This document shows, in pieces, positions 24,426 to 33,731 of a stretch of 64,000 nucleotides of DNA. The notes beneath the pieces are model-generated. The model saw only the letters and a program-made list of their open reading frames with translations. It searched no databases and was not told where the DNA came from. The translations under genes and the position numbers were made by a program. Within the stretch, counting starts at the first letter, position 1. Every line of letters starts with the position of its first letter. Source of the DNA: Acidilobaceae archaeon (GTDB lineage: Archaea > Thermoproteota > Thermoprotei_A > Sulfolobales > Acidilobaceae); contig JALTZJ010000026.1 in assembly GCA_027046245.1 (NCBI GenBank), positions 1 to 64,000 of the forward strand, written 5' to 3'.

Positions 24426-26636
24426 TTATGAGCCGGCCTCCTCAACTGCTTCGCCGGTATCATCTAGGAATGCTAGCAGGCCTCTCTTAGCTACTCTTTC
24501 TCGCATCCTGTACGTCTCTGCCTCCTCCCTTCTACCGACGGCTTCAAGTATACTACGCACTGTAGCCACACCTATCCCCGGCACCCTAAGCAGCTCCTCG
24601 GGCCTTGCAAGGGCTAGATCATGGATTGTCCTGTAGCCTGCATCGTAGAGCCGGCGAGCCCTGACTCTACCTATGCCTGGCAGCGACACGAGCGGGAGAA
24701 GCTCCTGCCTTACTCCATAGCGGATGCGCTTAGCGAGCCTCTTAACAAGGCTAGCCTCCTCTTCGCCGGCACCCAGCAGCGGGAGCAGCTGGGAGAGGGA
24801 GGAGGCTATCCACTCGCCAGTCTCGGCCATGGCAGCCAGGTCTCCCGGGGCCACGCCCCACCTCTCATATATGACGTCCTCGCTCTCCTCGTTGATCCAC
24901 GCCTTCAAGACCAGCATCGTCTTAGCAGCGCTCATCTCCTCGGGGCCGAGCCAGTCCTCAAGCAGTCTGAGAGCCGAGGGCGCCTCATCGACAAGCGCCT
25001 CAAGGACCCTGTCCTCCTCGCGCCTCGGCACAGGGAGCCGTATCATATCAGGGCTCATAGCTATGAGTAGCAGCGCCGAGTCCTCGTCTAGAGGCCTAGC
25101 CCTAGACAGGACATCCTTCGCTACCACAACAGTCTCAGGGTCAAGGTAGAGCCTCGATACATTATAGCCTAGAGGCGTAGCTACTAGCCGGCCCTTAAGA
25201 TCGCCCTCCAGGAGGCCCCACTCCCAGAGGTCGCGTAAGGCCCTAGCTAGATACTCTCTCAGATTACCTCCTTGCACAGCATAGAGCGTTCTAGACAGTA
25301 TGCTCTCAACCTCGTTGCGGCTTGAAGCCTCACCAGAGGCTATGAGGCCCAGAGCCAGATGCCTGAGCCGCTGGACACCGTAAAGCCTGCTCTCAACCCG
25401 TTCCGGCTTACTCTTCACATACCAGTCTAGCAGGTCCTCGGGCTCGTCGCCAGACTCAGCTATTATAACGGCTAGTCCCTCCTCGTCGTAGCCCGGCCTG
25501 CCAGCCCGCCCTGCTAGTTGCTTGTACTCGGCAACCCTAATGGGCTCCCTCACTCCCCTCTCAAACCTGTAGTACTCATCAACCACTACTAGACGTGCAG
25601 GTAGGTTAACGCCGGCTGCTAGAGTAGGGGTAGAGTAGAGGATTGAGACCCCGCCAGCGCGGAAAGCATCTTCTATTATCCTCCTGAGCTCGCTGGTGAG
25701 GCCAGCGTGATGATAAGCCACACCCCTCCTGACAAGCCCCGATAGCTCCTCCCTGAGAGCCCGCGGCGCCCCCGTTGCGTCCTCTATGAGTGACGCTGCC
25801 TCCCTGGCAGCGCGCCTGTCATGGGGGAGCCTCGCCTTCCTAGCTGCCCTCCTGGCTAGGCTCATAGCCCTCCTCCTGCTCTGGCTAAACACGAGAGTCT
25901 GTCCGCCTCTAGAGGCGGCCTCTAAGGCCAGGTCGAGATCGGGGTGGCCGTGAATCCTAGCAACCTCTCTATAATATCCTTCGCTGAAGTAGAGCCGGTA
26001 GTCCTTGAACACGGCTTCCCTTAGGGGTACAGGCCTCCACTTAGATACTAGAGGCTCGGCGCCGAGCCACGCAGCGATCTCGTCAACGTTGGGCACTGTG
26101 GCGCTGAGCCCTAGAACCTGGGGCTCGCCACGGGATAAGAGGCGGGCGACGACTCCCTCGAGAACGGGCCCCCTCCTAGGATCCCCAGCCACGTGGACTT
26201 CGTCGACGACCAGTAGTTTAACCCTACTTGCTAGCCTTCTATCATTACGCAGCATGCTATCCATTTTCTCATAAGTAGCTATCACGATGTCTGCGTCGGG
26301 GGCGCCCTCACTGTAGTCGCCTATAGAGACTCTAACGCGGAGGCCCAGGGCTTCAAGGGCTCTGAAGTCCCTGTACTTCTCCTGGGCTATGCTCTTAAGA
26401 GGGACCAGGTAGAAGGCTTGTCCCCCTCCCTGGAGGGCGTTAACTAGGGCGATCATTGCTATGAGGCTCTTACCGGAGCCCGTGGGGGCAGCTACTACTA
26501 GGCTCTGACCCCTCTCTACCCCCCTCTCAAGGGCCTCTCTTTGAGGTGGGAAGAGGCCCTCTACTCCTAGGAGCGAGAGGAGCCTCCTAGTATGTATAGT
26601 AGCGGTCTCGGGTATAGGCTCTAACTGCAACACCAT
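24426..26636 (-). CDS. hel308: ATP-dependent DNA helicase Hel308 (Hjm)
   Basis: A 736-residue superfamily 2 helicase. Walker A is APTGSGKSL, the DExH box reads DEVH, motif III is LSATVPN, motif IV-VI region includes AYHHAGLTSELRR, YSTPTLAAGVNLPAR and QLAGRAGRPGYD. The C-terminus has helix-hairpin-helix elements LVSLPGIGRVRARRLYDAGY and LLRVPGIGVATVRSILE. Hel308 unwinds lagging-strand forks and interacts with the Holliday junction resolvase. It lies 41 bases after mcm in the same direction, so likely one replication/repair operon. Confidence 0.93.
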   Translation of the reverse strand: MVLQLEPIPETATIHTRRLLSLLGVEGLFPPQREALERGVERGQSLVVAAPTGSGKSLIAMIALVNALQGGGQAFYLVPLKSIAQEKYRDFRALEALGLRVRVSIGDYSEGAPDADIVIATYEKMDSMLRNDRRLASRVKLLVVDEVHVAGDPRRGPVLEGVVARLLSRGEPQVLGLSATVPNVDEIAAWLGAEPLVSKWRPVPLREAVFKDYRLYFSEGYYREVARIHGHPDLDLALEAASRGGQTLVFSQSRRRAMSLARRAARKARLPHDRRAAREAASLIEDATGAPRALREELSGLVRRGVAYHHAGLTSELRRIIEDAFRAGGVSILYSTPTLAAGVNLPARLVVVDEYYRFERGVREPIRVAEYKQLAGRAGRPGYDEEGLAVIIAESGDEPEDLLDWYVKSKPERVESRLYGVQRLRHLALGLIASGEASSRNEVESILSRTLYAVQGGNLREYLARALRDLWEWGLLEGDLKGRLVATPLGYNVSRLYLDPETVVVAKDVLSRARPLDEDSALLLIAMSPDMIRLPVPRREEDRVLEALVDEAPSALRLLEDWLGPEEMSAAKTMLVLKAWINEESEDVIYERWGVAPGDLAAMAETGEWIASSLSQLLPLLGAGEEEASLVKRLAKRIRYGVRQELLPLVSLPGIGRVRARRLYDAGYRTIHDLALARPEELLRVPGIGVATVRSILEAVGRREEAETYRMRERVAKRGLLAFLDDTGEAVEEAGS

Positions 26637-26677
26637 GTTACCTCGCAGCTGCTACTAGCCTCCTTGGAGGCGCTGGG

Positions 26678-28768
26678 TTAGTCTACTGTCTGCACGCAGC
26701 CGCTTCTCCTCTCATATAGCATGCCGTCTTGTAGCATTCGTTGTATCGTTCTCTCGACTCTATCTCTAGGCGCCTTGGTTGCTTTCACGACTTCCTGTAT
26801 TACTGTTTCCACCTTGGCGCACTGGCTGGACTCGCCACCGGTTATCCTTTTGATGACGTCGTTTATAACGCTCATGAGCTTCCTCGTGTGGAAGCTGGCT
26901 CCAGTCATGATCATGCCAACGTCTATGGCTCCGGTCTCTAGGTCTACGCCTATGCTGCTTAGCATGGTTACCATGAGTCTTATAGCTGCCATGGCGTCTT
27001 CCTCCGTCGCCTCGCTCTTCAGAGCGAGCTTTGCATGAGCCTCTGTGAGCCTCACTAGGGCTTCGAGCTGCCTCGTGGTTATCGGTACCGGCACCTGGCC
27101 TGTTTCCTGGCTGGCCTGCTGTAGGACGCTGCTCCTCATCTCTACGAAGAAGTCCTCGAGGAGCCTCTTGGCCTGAGGGGTGAGCCTCGGCTTCACGTAC
27201 TTCCTTGCATAGGCTATGTACTTCCTGAGCAGCTCGGGCTCTATATCGGGCTTGAACCTCTCAAGGTTAGTATGCGTTTCTAGGACGTAGCGGGCCAGCA
27301 TCTTATCCCTGTCCCTGCTTATAACGTCCCTCACTATGAAGATGAGGTCGAACCTGCTGATTATAGGCGCTGGTAGATCTACGTTGTCGATGAAGCTCTT
27401 AGTGGGGTCGTAGTAGCCGTATTTCGGGTTGCCAGCGGCCAGTACACTGGTCCTGGCGCTGAGGGTAGCCTTGATTCCGGCCTTAGCTATGCTGACAGTC
27501 TGCTGTTCCATGGCCTCGTGGATGACTGCTCTATCATTCTTACTCATCTTGTCGAACTCGTCTATAATGGCTACGCCCCCATCTGCTAGCACCAGGGCAC
27601 CTGCCTCCAGGTAGTACTCGCCGGTTTTTGCATCCCTTATCACTGCGGCGGTAAGGCCTGCCGCCGTGCTGCCCTTGCCCGTGGTGAAGACCGCTCTAGG
27701 CGCTATCTGCGCGGCGCTCTGTAGGAGCTGGCTCTTCGCGACGCCAGGGTCTCCTATGAATAGTACGTGTATGTCTCCCCTCACCCTGGTGCCGTCGGGC
27801 CTCTGCTTAGGCACGCCCCCGACTAGCAGTAGGGCTATGGCCAGCTTGAGGTCCCAGTGGCCGTAGATCGCTGGTGCTATGCTAGCTACTATCCTCTCCC
27901 TTATCCACGGGTCCCTCGCTAAATCGAGTATTCTCTCTTCGTCTTCCTTCGTTATGCTCACCTCCTCAAGGATCTTCTCGCTGAGCTTTACACTGTTGGC
28001 GTCGATATAGAGGCCGAAGAGGGTGCCGGTCGAGGAGAGCTGCTCCAGGCTGACGATTCCAGCTATCTTAACCCTGTCTCCAGGCCTCGCGGTCTCGACT
28101 AGGTCCCTCGTGAGGTGAACCTCTATGCTCCTAGGTATCTGGCCTCCTGGTACGTCTTCGGGTCTCTCCTGGACTACTATCTTCTGCCAGTCTATGAAGA
28201 CGCTTCTCTCCCTGACTAGTATGAATTTGCCTCCCCCTTCACCGCAGACAGGACATATGCTGGGCCTCTCCACTCTCTCGCCTAGTACCTCGTCGTCGCC
28301 CGGGGGCCAGTAGAACTCGCCGCCGCACTTGTCATGCCTGAAATAGGCTTTAAGCATCCTAGTAGCCCTTGGCTGCATCCTAGTCACTATGCCCTCAACC
28401 TGCACAAGCTTGCCCACGTGCTCGCTACCGACCTCCCTAATCTTTACGGTCTCGAAGAGGCCAACAAAGCGGGGGATAAACTCCCTGCGCTTCTCAGCAT
28501 ACTCAGGATAATCCCTCTTAACGATCTCGTAAATAGCCTCGCCGGCTTCACGGATAAACTCCCTGGGCTCCTCAAGAGCCCGCATAGCCAGCTCGGGATC
28601 GAACCTGTAGAGGTCGCCAAACTCTATTATGAGGCTGAACCCCTCATAATCAACCATACGTCTAATCCTATCCATATACTTCAGATTACCCTCGTGATCC
28701 CGGAAGCGTTCAAGGAACTCCTTAAAGCGGGTTGCAATATCTAGCGGCTCGAGAATCTCCTCTGTCAA
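26678..28768 (-). CDS. mcm: Replicative DNA helicase MCM
   Basis: A 696-residue MCM protein. The N-terminal part has a zinc-binding segment (CGGEFYWPPG...CPVCGEG). The AAA+ part shows Walker A GDPGVAKSQLL, Walker B VAIIDEFDKM, the presensor hairpin region and arginine finger SRFDLIFIVRD. A winged-helix domain ends the protein. It forms the hexameric replication helicase. Its start overlaps the gins23 stop by 4 bases. Confidence 0.97.
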   Translation of the reverse strand: MTEEILEPLDIATRFKEFLERFRDHEGNLKYMDRIRRMVDYEGFSLIIEFGDLYRFDPELAMRALEEPREFIREAGEAIYEIVKRDYPEYAEKRREFIPRFVGLFETVKIREVGSEHVGKLVQVEGIVTRMQPRATRMLKAYFRHDKCGGEFYWPPGDDEVLGERVERPSICPVCGEGGGKFILVRERSVFIDWQKIVVQERPEDVPGGQIPRSIEVHLTRDLVETARPGDRVKIAGIVSLEQLSSTGTLFGLYIDANSVKLSEKILEEVSITKEDEERILDLARDPWIRERIVASIAPAIYGHWDLKLAIALLLVGGVPKQRPDGTRVRGDIHVLFIGDPGVAKSQLLQSAAQIAPRAVFTTGKGSTAAGLTAAVIRDAKTGEYYLEAGALVLADGGVAIIDEFDKMSKNDRAVIHEAMEQQTVSIAKAGIKATLSARTSVLAAGNPKYGYYDPTKSFIDNVDLPAPIISRFDLIFIVRDVISRDRDKMLARYVLETHTNLERFKPDIEPELLRKYIAYARKYVKPRLTPQAKRLLEDFFVEMRSSVLQQASQETGQVPVPITTRQLEALVRLTEAHAKLALKSEATEEDAMAAIRLMVTMLSSIGVDLETGAIDVGMIMTGASFHTRKLMSVINDVIKRITGGESSQCAKVETVIQEVVKATKAPRDRVERTIQRMLQDGMLYERRSGCVQTVD

Positions 28769-29334
28769 TCTTCACCCCCCTCAATAACCCTCTTAACATA
28801 CTTATCCCAAGAATTGGCGGTCTCCGCTATAGCTGAATACACTATTATCTCCTCGGGGGTCATCCTGTCCTTGAATGTCTCGTCCTGGGGAGGCATAGCC
28901 AGCCGCACTATCTTCTGGAACCTGGCGTCTGCAATAGCCTTCACATTCTGCTGAACCCTGTCCTTGTCCTGGAGAAGCATGTGTATAACCTTCTCCTTGA
29001 GCATCTCATTTATTCTAGCCACGAGCCTCTCAACCTGGTAGTAGAAGTCCTCCCTTAGGGAGACCAGGGTAGAGGCCCCGCTCCTGTTGACCTCGCTAAA
29101 GTGAACCCTATTAATCTCATCTATATCAACGCTATCGTCCCTCATGTCAACGTAGCCCATCTCCTTGAGCATACGAGCCTGCCACCTGGGCAGCTCGACC
29201 TCGTCGCCACGCCTAGCATTAATGACGCCGCCCGGCGTTGGGAGGCCTTCGTAGTCCCTAACGAATACCACCCTAACAAGCCTGCCTTCAAAGTACTCGC
29301 GCACCAGCTGAAGCCGCATGTCAAGCTTTAACAC
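28765..29334 (-). CDS. gins23: GINS complex subunit Gins23
   Basis: A 189-residue protein. A beta-rich domain at about residues 15-55 (VRVVFVRDYEGLPTPGGVIN; GDEVELPRWQARMLKEMGYV) precedes a helical domain at about 75-185 (LREDFYYQVERLVARINEML). The B-then-A order is that of Psf2/Psf3-type subunits, hence Gins23 rather than Gins15. It activates MCM at the fork, and the gene pair gins23-mcm is common in crenarchaea. Confidence 0.88.
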   Translation of the reverse strand: MLKLDMRLQLVREYFEGRLVRVVFVRDYEGLPTPGGVINARRGDEVELPRWQARMLKEMGYVDMRDDSVDIDEINRVHFSEVNRSGASTLVSLREDFYYQVERLVARINEMLKEKVIHMLLQDKDRVQQNVKAIADARFQKIVRLAMPPQDETFKDRMTPEEIIVYSAIAETANSWDKYVKRVIEGGED

Positions 29335-29541
29335 AGCCCACCATACCCCTCCAATCCGCTAGCAACAGCACGTAGTGAGTGGTTAGGGGCTACAGGGCCC
29401 CAGGGGTGCACCCCTATGTTTAGTGTGTTACTGTGGGGTTTAGCCTTTAAGAGGGGGGCCAGCCCACGGGGCTCCCCCCGATTAACGGTGAGAGCCTCCT
29501 AAAAGACTCGGGCACCATTATATCGCTGGGTCGAGCTAGTC
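29335..29541. promoter_or_regulatory. Divergent promoter region with a 14-bp palindrome
   Basis: Between gins23 (minus) and an MFS gene (plus). AGGGGTGCACCCCT at 29402-29415 is a perfect palindrome and an operator candidate. A second G-run/C-run inverted repeat lies around 29454-29480 (GGGGGG and CCCCCC arms). Confidence 0.4.
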
Positions 29542-30786
29542 ATGAAGAGGCCTGGAGGAGTGCAGCCAACACTGCTACTGCTAGGCGCTGTAAACGGGGC
29601 TAGCTTTGGCTTGCTACTGAGCGTGGTAGCCCCCTACATGTACAGCCTGGGCTTCACAGGCACAGAGTTCGGGGCTATAACGGGTCTCAGCGTGGCAAGC
29701 AGCCTCCTGGCTACATTGACGAGCGGCTATCTAAGCGACTCCCTGGGGGCGCGCAAGGTGGTATCAGCGGGGCTATTTCTCAGGGCTGTTGCAGCGCTCT
29801 TAATAGCGTCAGGCTCGGCAATAGTAATGGCTCTAGGCTTCCTACTCCAGGGCTTCGCCATGGGCTTCACCTGGGCAGCAGCCAGCGCCCTGGTAGCGAG
29901 GAGCGGAGATGACGAGAGGCTTCACTACACTTTCAGCTATGTGGCCGCGGCTTCAACACTAGGCGCAGCCGCCGGGAGCTTCTCAGGATTCATCCCAGTA
30001 GCGGCTAGCCAATGGACCGACATGCCATTGATAGAGGCGTATAGGCTAGCCATAGCAGGGCTGGCGCCCCTAAGCCTGGCAAGCGTGCCCCTAGCGCTAG
30101 CCACCAGGGAAACCGGGGTCTCCAACGCTAGAAGGAGTCCTCTAGACGCCGTTAAGGCATTCAGGGCGATAAAGCCGCTAAGGATACTGGTAGCGTATAA
30201 CGCCGTCGTAGGCTTTGGAGCTGCGATGTCGATACACAATATAGGCTACTACTTCGCCGCCAAGTACGGTGTCACAAGCGCCGAGATAGGCGTGGTAACA
30301 GGGCTAGAGCAGCTAGCCATGGCCGCCCTCATGATTATCAATCCAAGGCTGGCAGACAGGATCGGAAGCCCGCTCATAGTCTACCTAGCCCTGACTAGTG
30401 CAAGCCTCCCCCTACTAGTAGCCATGACGCTAACCAACAGCTTCGCAGTAGCATCTACCCTATTCATAGTGAGGACCGTGCTGATGAACGCCGCTAACCC
30501 CCTACTAGAGGCCACTATAATGAGGCTAATACCCAGAGATCTCAGGGGAAGCGCTGGCGCATTGATGAGCCTTAGCTTCACACTACCCGCTAGCGCGGGC
30601 CGAGCCTTCGGCGGCGCGCTACTAGACCTGCACTTAGAGCTGCCGCTTAGAGCAACTGCAGCGCTCTACGCAATCAGCATAACGTTCTTAGCAAGTAGGA
30701 GGAAGGAGATAGAGGCCTGGATCCCAGCGGAGCCCGTCACCCCAGGAGCATCCTCGCCCCGGCGAGTAGCAGCACCAGCGAGATAA
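29542..30786 (+). CDS. Major facilitator superfamily transporter
   Basis: A 414-residue protein with about 12 hydrophobic helices. The MFS loop 2-3 motif is SGYLSDSLGARKVVSAGLFL (about residues 60-79), a variant of G-x-x-x-D-x-x-G-R/K. Substrate unknown. It starts at ATG 29542. Its 3' end overlaps the convergent TauE/SafE gene by 50 bases. Confidence 0.82.
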   Translation: MKRPGGVQPTLLLLGAVNGASFGLLLSVVAPYMYSLGFTGTEFGAITGLSVASSLLATLTSGYLSDSLGARKVVSAGLFLRAVAALLIASGSAIVMALGFLLQGFAMGFTWAAASALVARSGDDERLHYTFSYVAAASTLGAAAGSFSGFIPVAASQWTDMPLIEAYRLAIAGLAPLSLASVPLALATRETGVSNARRSPLDAVKAFRAIKPLRILVAYNAVVGFGAAMSIHNIGYYFAAKYGVTSAEIGVVTGLEQLAMAALMIINPRLADRIGSPLIVYLALTSASLPLLVAMTLTNSFAVASTLFIVRTVLMNAANPLLEATIMRLIPRDLRGSAGALMSLSFTLPASAGRAFGGALLDLHLELPLRATAALYAISITFLASRRKEIEAWIPAEPVTPGASSPRRVAAPAR

Positions 30787-31522
30787 CGAGCCGCAAGCTC
30801 CTTGGCCTCATCCTCGCAGCTATTCTAGGCCCTAGCGTGGCGCCTGCAAGCGCTCCAAGCCCCCACGGCACCGCCACCTCATAGACTACCTGTCCGGTGG
30901 CCACGTGGACAACGCCGCTAGCCACGCTCCCAGCACTTATAGCGACTATACTAGTGGCTGCAGCTTCATGCACGCCCATGCCGAGGGGCCCCATGAGGAG
31001 CGGCATCAGGATAGCACCACCACCGGTTCCAGTTAACCCTGCGACTAAGCCCGCTGCCAGGCCTACGAAGACTTCAAGCAGCGGCCTCCTCCTCTCAGCG
31101 CCGCCAGCGCCTTTCTCAGCTCCCTCTTTCCCGCCTCTAGAGGCGAGGGTTTTCCTAGCGAGGTTCAGTGCATAGGCTACAATGAAGGAGCCCACGAGCA
31201 ACTCTATGAGCCTAGCATTTATATAGGCGACTAAGGCGGCTCCCGCCACGCTGCCGGGAAGCATAGAGACCAGAAGTATGGCGGCCCTCCTTATGCTAGC
31301 ATCTCCCCGTGCTAGATAGTTAAGCCCGCCCCACACGGTTATGACCGCAACTACAGCCTTACTGGTTCCCACGGCGAGCCCGATAGGCAGCCCTAGCACG
31401 AAGTAGAACACTGGTACCATGAAGACACCGCCACCGACGCCACTCATAGTAGCAAGAATCCCGACTACCAGGCCGCCCAAGCCTAGAATCGCATAGTAGA
31501 GCGGTTCTGCCCCCACCGCCAC
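30737..31522 (-). CDS. TauE/SafE family membrane transporter
   Basis: A 261-residue membrane protein with two related halves. Each half carries the family pattern: GILATMSGVGGGVFMVPVFY in the first and GLVAGLTGTGGGAILMPLLM in the second. Members export sulfite, sulfoacetate or similar small anions. A 40-residue charged loop (SRGGKEGAEKGAGG...) links the halves. Gene end overlaps the MFS gene on the other strand. Confidence 0.85.
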   Translation of the reverse strand: MAVGAEPLYYAILGLGGLVVGILATMSGVGGGVFMVPVFYFVLGLPIGLAVGTSKAVVAVITVWGGLNYLARGDASIRRAAILLVSMLPGSVAGAALVAYINARLIELLVGSFIVAYALNLARKTLASRGGKEGAEKGAGGAERRRPLLEVFVGLAAGLVAGLTGTGGGAILMPLLMGPLGMGVHEAAATSIVAISAGSVASGVVHVATGQVVYEVAVPWGLGALAGATLGPRIAARMRPRSLRLVISLVLLLAGARMLLG

Positions 31523-31565
31523 AGTGCAACGCCGCTAAAACCCTGTGAGCGGCTTTGCAGAGCCT

Positions 31566-31964
31566 CTAAGCCTTTCCTCTGCCCCCTCTTTCACCCTCCT
31601 TGTCCACGCCCTCAGCGCTGCGACGCCGTAGACTCTTAATCCTCTCAACGCTCTCGATAACGTCTAGCCACTCCTTAACCCTCTTAGGGTCGCCTTCGTC
31701 CAGGCTCTCCTTAACCTTCTGGGCTGCAACATACTGCGCCATAGAGATTATGCCCTCTATCTCTGCCTCCCTAGCCTCGCTCTCATCACTTACAATCATG
31801 ACCCTGCCATGTACGGGGCATACTATCTCGCCGCTACGAAGCCTGAAAAGGGGAAGACCATCAAGAGGGCACGTCTGCTCAAGCATAACGGCGCCCTGCA
31901 GCATCAACTGGGTCATCCGGCGCAGGGCCTCGTCCCTATCGACGCCGCCTCCACCTTTATCCAA
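31566..31964 (-). CDS. Zinc-ribbon protein of the Sjogren/scleroderma autoantigen p27 family
   Basis: About 132 residues from TTG 31964. The core is MTQLMLQGAVMLEQTCPLDG followed by LPLFRLRSGEIVCPVHGRVM, in which CPLDG and CPVHG supply the metal ligands. Role in archaea unknown. The frame is open to 32171, but the added N-terminal 69 residues look non-coding and would run into the divergent kptA promoter region. A charged tail ends the protein. Confidence 0.78.
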   Translation of the reverse strand: MDKGGGGVDRDEALRRMTQLMLQGAVMLEQTCPLDGLPLFRLRSGEIVCPVHGRVMIVSDESEAREAEIEGIISMAQYVAAQKVKESLDEGDPKRVKEWLDVIESVERIKSLRRRSAEGVDKEGERGGRGKA

Positions 31965-32136
31965 GCCAGCACTCCACCCCACACTATCACAGCACTGCGG
32001 GTCTGCGGTGAAAACAGTGGAGGAGCCCCGGAGAGCCGCGGGGAACCCCTCCGAGCTGTCACCACTCCATCTATGCAGGGACGGCAGCATAGTCGAGGAC
32101 CCTAATGCTTGTAGCAGGAGGGGCGGTGTCAAGGCG

Positions 32137-32697
32137 GTGCTACCCGGGAGTAGCAGGCTTGCACTCAGCAAGAGAATGGCGGGCCTCCTACGCCACTATC
32201 CTCATAGATACGGGTTAAGCCTCGACAAGGAGGGATGGGCCAGGATAAGGGATCTCGTAGAGGCGCTCCACAGAATGGGGCTCCGCTGGGTGGAGGAGTG
32301 GCACGTCAGGGGAGTAGCAGAGCATGACCCAAAGGGCCGATACCAGCTAGTGGGGGACATGATAAGAGCGCGATACGGTCACAGCATAAGGATAGAGGGG
32401 CGCTACGAGGAAGCCGTAAACCCGCCTCCACTCTACCACGGAACCCCAGTTAGAAACCTACAAAGCATACTAGCTAGGGGCCTCATGCCAGGGAGAAGAC
32501 TCTACGTTCACCTCTCAGCGACCAGGGAAGACGCCCTGGAGACCGGAAAGAGGCACGGTTCCCCAGTAGCGATACTCAAGGTAGATCCTGCATGCCTTAG
32601 GAACAGGCAGGTTAAGGTGTACAAAGCCACGGATCGAGTATACCTAGCACGGTGGGTGCCCCCCGAGTGCATAGAGGTAGAGGAGGTGACTGGGTAG
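32137..32697 (+). CDS. kptA: RNA 2'-phosphotransferase Tpt1/KptA
   Basis: About 186 residues from GTG 32137. Family motifs in order: LSKRMAGLLRHYPHRYGLSL, RYQLVGDMIRARYGHSI (RxxxGHS), PPPLYHGTPVRNLQSILARG and RLYVHLSATRED. The enzyme transfers an internal RNA 2'-phosphate to NAD. The frame is open further upstream, to 31600, but that part is antisense to the p27 gene and carries no motif. An intron-containing tRNA gene begins 61 bases after its stop. Confidence 0.9.
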   Translation: MLPGSSRLALSKRMAGLLRHYPHRYGLSLDKEGWARIRDLVEALHRMGLRWVEEWHVRGVAEHDPKGRYQLVGDMIRARYGHSIRIEGRYEEAVNPPPLYHGTPVRNLQSILARGLMPGRRLYVHLSATREDALETGKRHGSPVAILKVDPACLRNRQVKVYKATDRVYLARWVPPECIEVEEVTG

Positions 32698-32758
32698 ACG
32701 ATTAACACTAATAACCCCCGCCGGCAAGGGGGACTACCATAATACGGGGGCCTGGCGA

Positions 32759-32891
32759 GGGCCCGTCGTCTAGCCTGGCTAGGATGCGGGGTACGAAGGC
32801 CTGCCGAAGCCCGCACTTGAACAGGCGGGGAGCGGCGGCCTCCGCCCGACTCGGGACCCCGTGGTCCGGGGTTCAAATCCCCGCGGGCCCA
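32759..32891 (+). tRNA. tRNA-Pro(CGG) with a 58-nt intron between positions 32 and 33
   Basis: Acceptor GGGCCCG (32759-32765) pairs with CGGGCCC (32884-32890), discriminator A 32891, and CCA is encoded at 32892-32894. D-arm GTCT...GGAT. Anticodon stem CGGGG (32787-32791)/CCCCG (32857-32861). T-arm CGGGG-TTCAAAT-CCCCG (32867-32883). A bulge-helix-bulge is visible: CGGG 32787-32790 pairs with CCCG 32845-32848, with 3-base bulges GTA (32791-32793) and ACT (32849-32851). Cutting after the second base of each bulge removes 32793-32850 and leaves loop TTCGGGA, anticodon CGG at 32852-32854 with G37. The intron itself folds into a long stem (CGAAGGCC with GGCCTCCG). Confidence 0.92.
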
Positions 32892-32909
32892 CCAGGCCCC
32901 CTCCACTAT

Positions 32910-33653
32910 TCAAGCCTTGAATCCCCTCTCCCCTAGTAGCCGTCTTAGAGACTCGCTTCTCTCATCGAAGTAGCCTCCCCTGGCGGCGTAACGCTTCAAC
33001 AGCCTAAGCCAGTCCCTCTTCCTGCTGTAGGGAGCCATTACCTCGTAGGCCCTCGCCAGGTCATCGCCGCTATAGTCTCTATACTTGTCCTCGTGGACTA
33101 GCATGTCCAATGGTAGCCTAGGCCTAACCGGCGGATCCTCCGCGGGAACTCCTATGGTGAGCCCAAAGAGCGGGTAGGTGAGCCTGGGCAGCCGCAGCAA
33201 CTCTATTATATCCCCTGCAGCATTCTGCACTGCTCCTATGAAGCAAGTCCCGTATCCCAGGGCTTCAGCCATTGTAGCCATGTTCTCGGCTGCAAGAGCC
33301 GCATCTATCGCTGCGAACAGCAGCAGGGCGTAATGATCCTCGGCCAACTCCTCTCCTCTATACTCCAGGAGGCGCTTCAACCTGTATAGATCCGCGAGGA
33401 AAACCAGGAACTCACCCGCCTCGTCAACGTGGCTCTGCCCTATAAGCTCGGCAATCCTCCGCCTAACACTCCTATCTCGCACCCTAACAGCGCTCCAAAG
33501 GTGAAGCGTAGCATCAGTAGGAGCCCTACGGCCAGCCTCTAGGATAAGCCTCACATGCTCCTCCGGCAGCTCCACCCGCTTATACCGCCTAATACTTCTA
33601 TGCCTAGAAAATACCTCATAGACAGTCATCCAGGAAGACGCATCCAGCACCAT
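32910..33653 (-). CDS. Nitroreductase family oxidoreductase
   Basis: A 247-residue FMN-dependent fold protein. It has FSRHRSIRRYKRVELPEEHV (about 15-34) and LEAGRRAPTDATLHLW with the family's RRS/S-x-R FMN phosphate contacts, and AAENMATMAEALGYGTCFIG (about 130-149). Substrate unknown. GGAGGT about 9 bases upstream supports ATG 33653. A 20-bp palindrome lies in its upstream region (33732-33751). Confidence 0.85.
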   Translation of the reverse strand: MVLDASSWMTVYEVFSRHRSIRRYKRVELPEEHVRLILEAGRRAPTDATLHLWSAVRVRDRSVRRRIAELIGQSHVDEAGEFLVFLADLYRLKRLLEYRGEELAEDHYALLLFAAIDAALAAENMATMAEALGYGTCFIGAVQNAAGDIIELLRLPRLTYPLFGLTIGVPAEDPPVRPRLPLDMLVHEDKYRDYSGDDLARAYEVMAPYSRKRDWLRLLKRYAARGGYFDERSESLRRLLGERGFKA

Positions 33654-33731
33654 AACACGTCGACCTCCAGCTAGTTTAGACCTCCGGAGAGCAAGCTAAG
33701 GAATGGCACAAGAGGTTATGAGGCCAAGTTA

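Noticed and set aside
31600-32136. Upstream extension of the kptA frame
   Set aside because: It lies antisense to the p27 zinc-protein gene, shows no KptA motif, and a GTG start at 32137 gives a normal-length protein.
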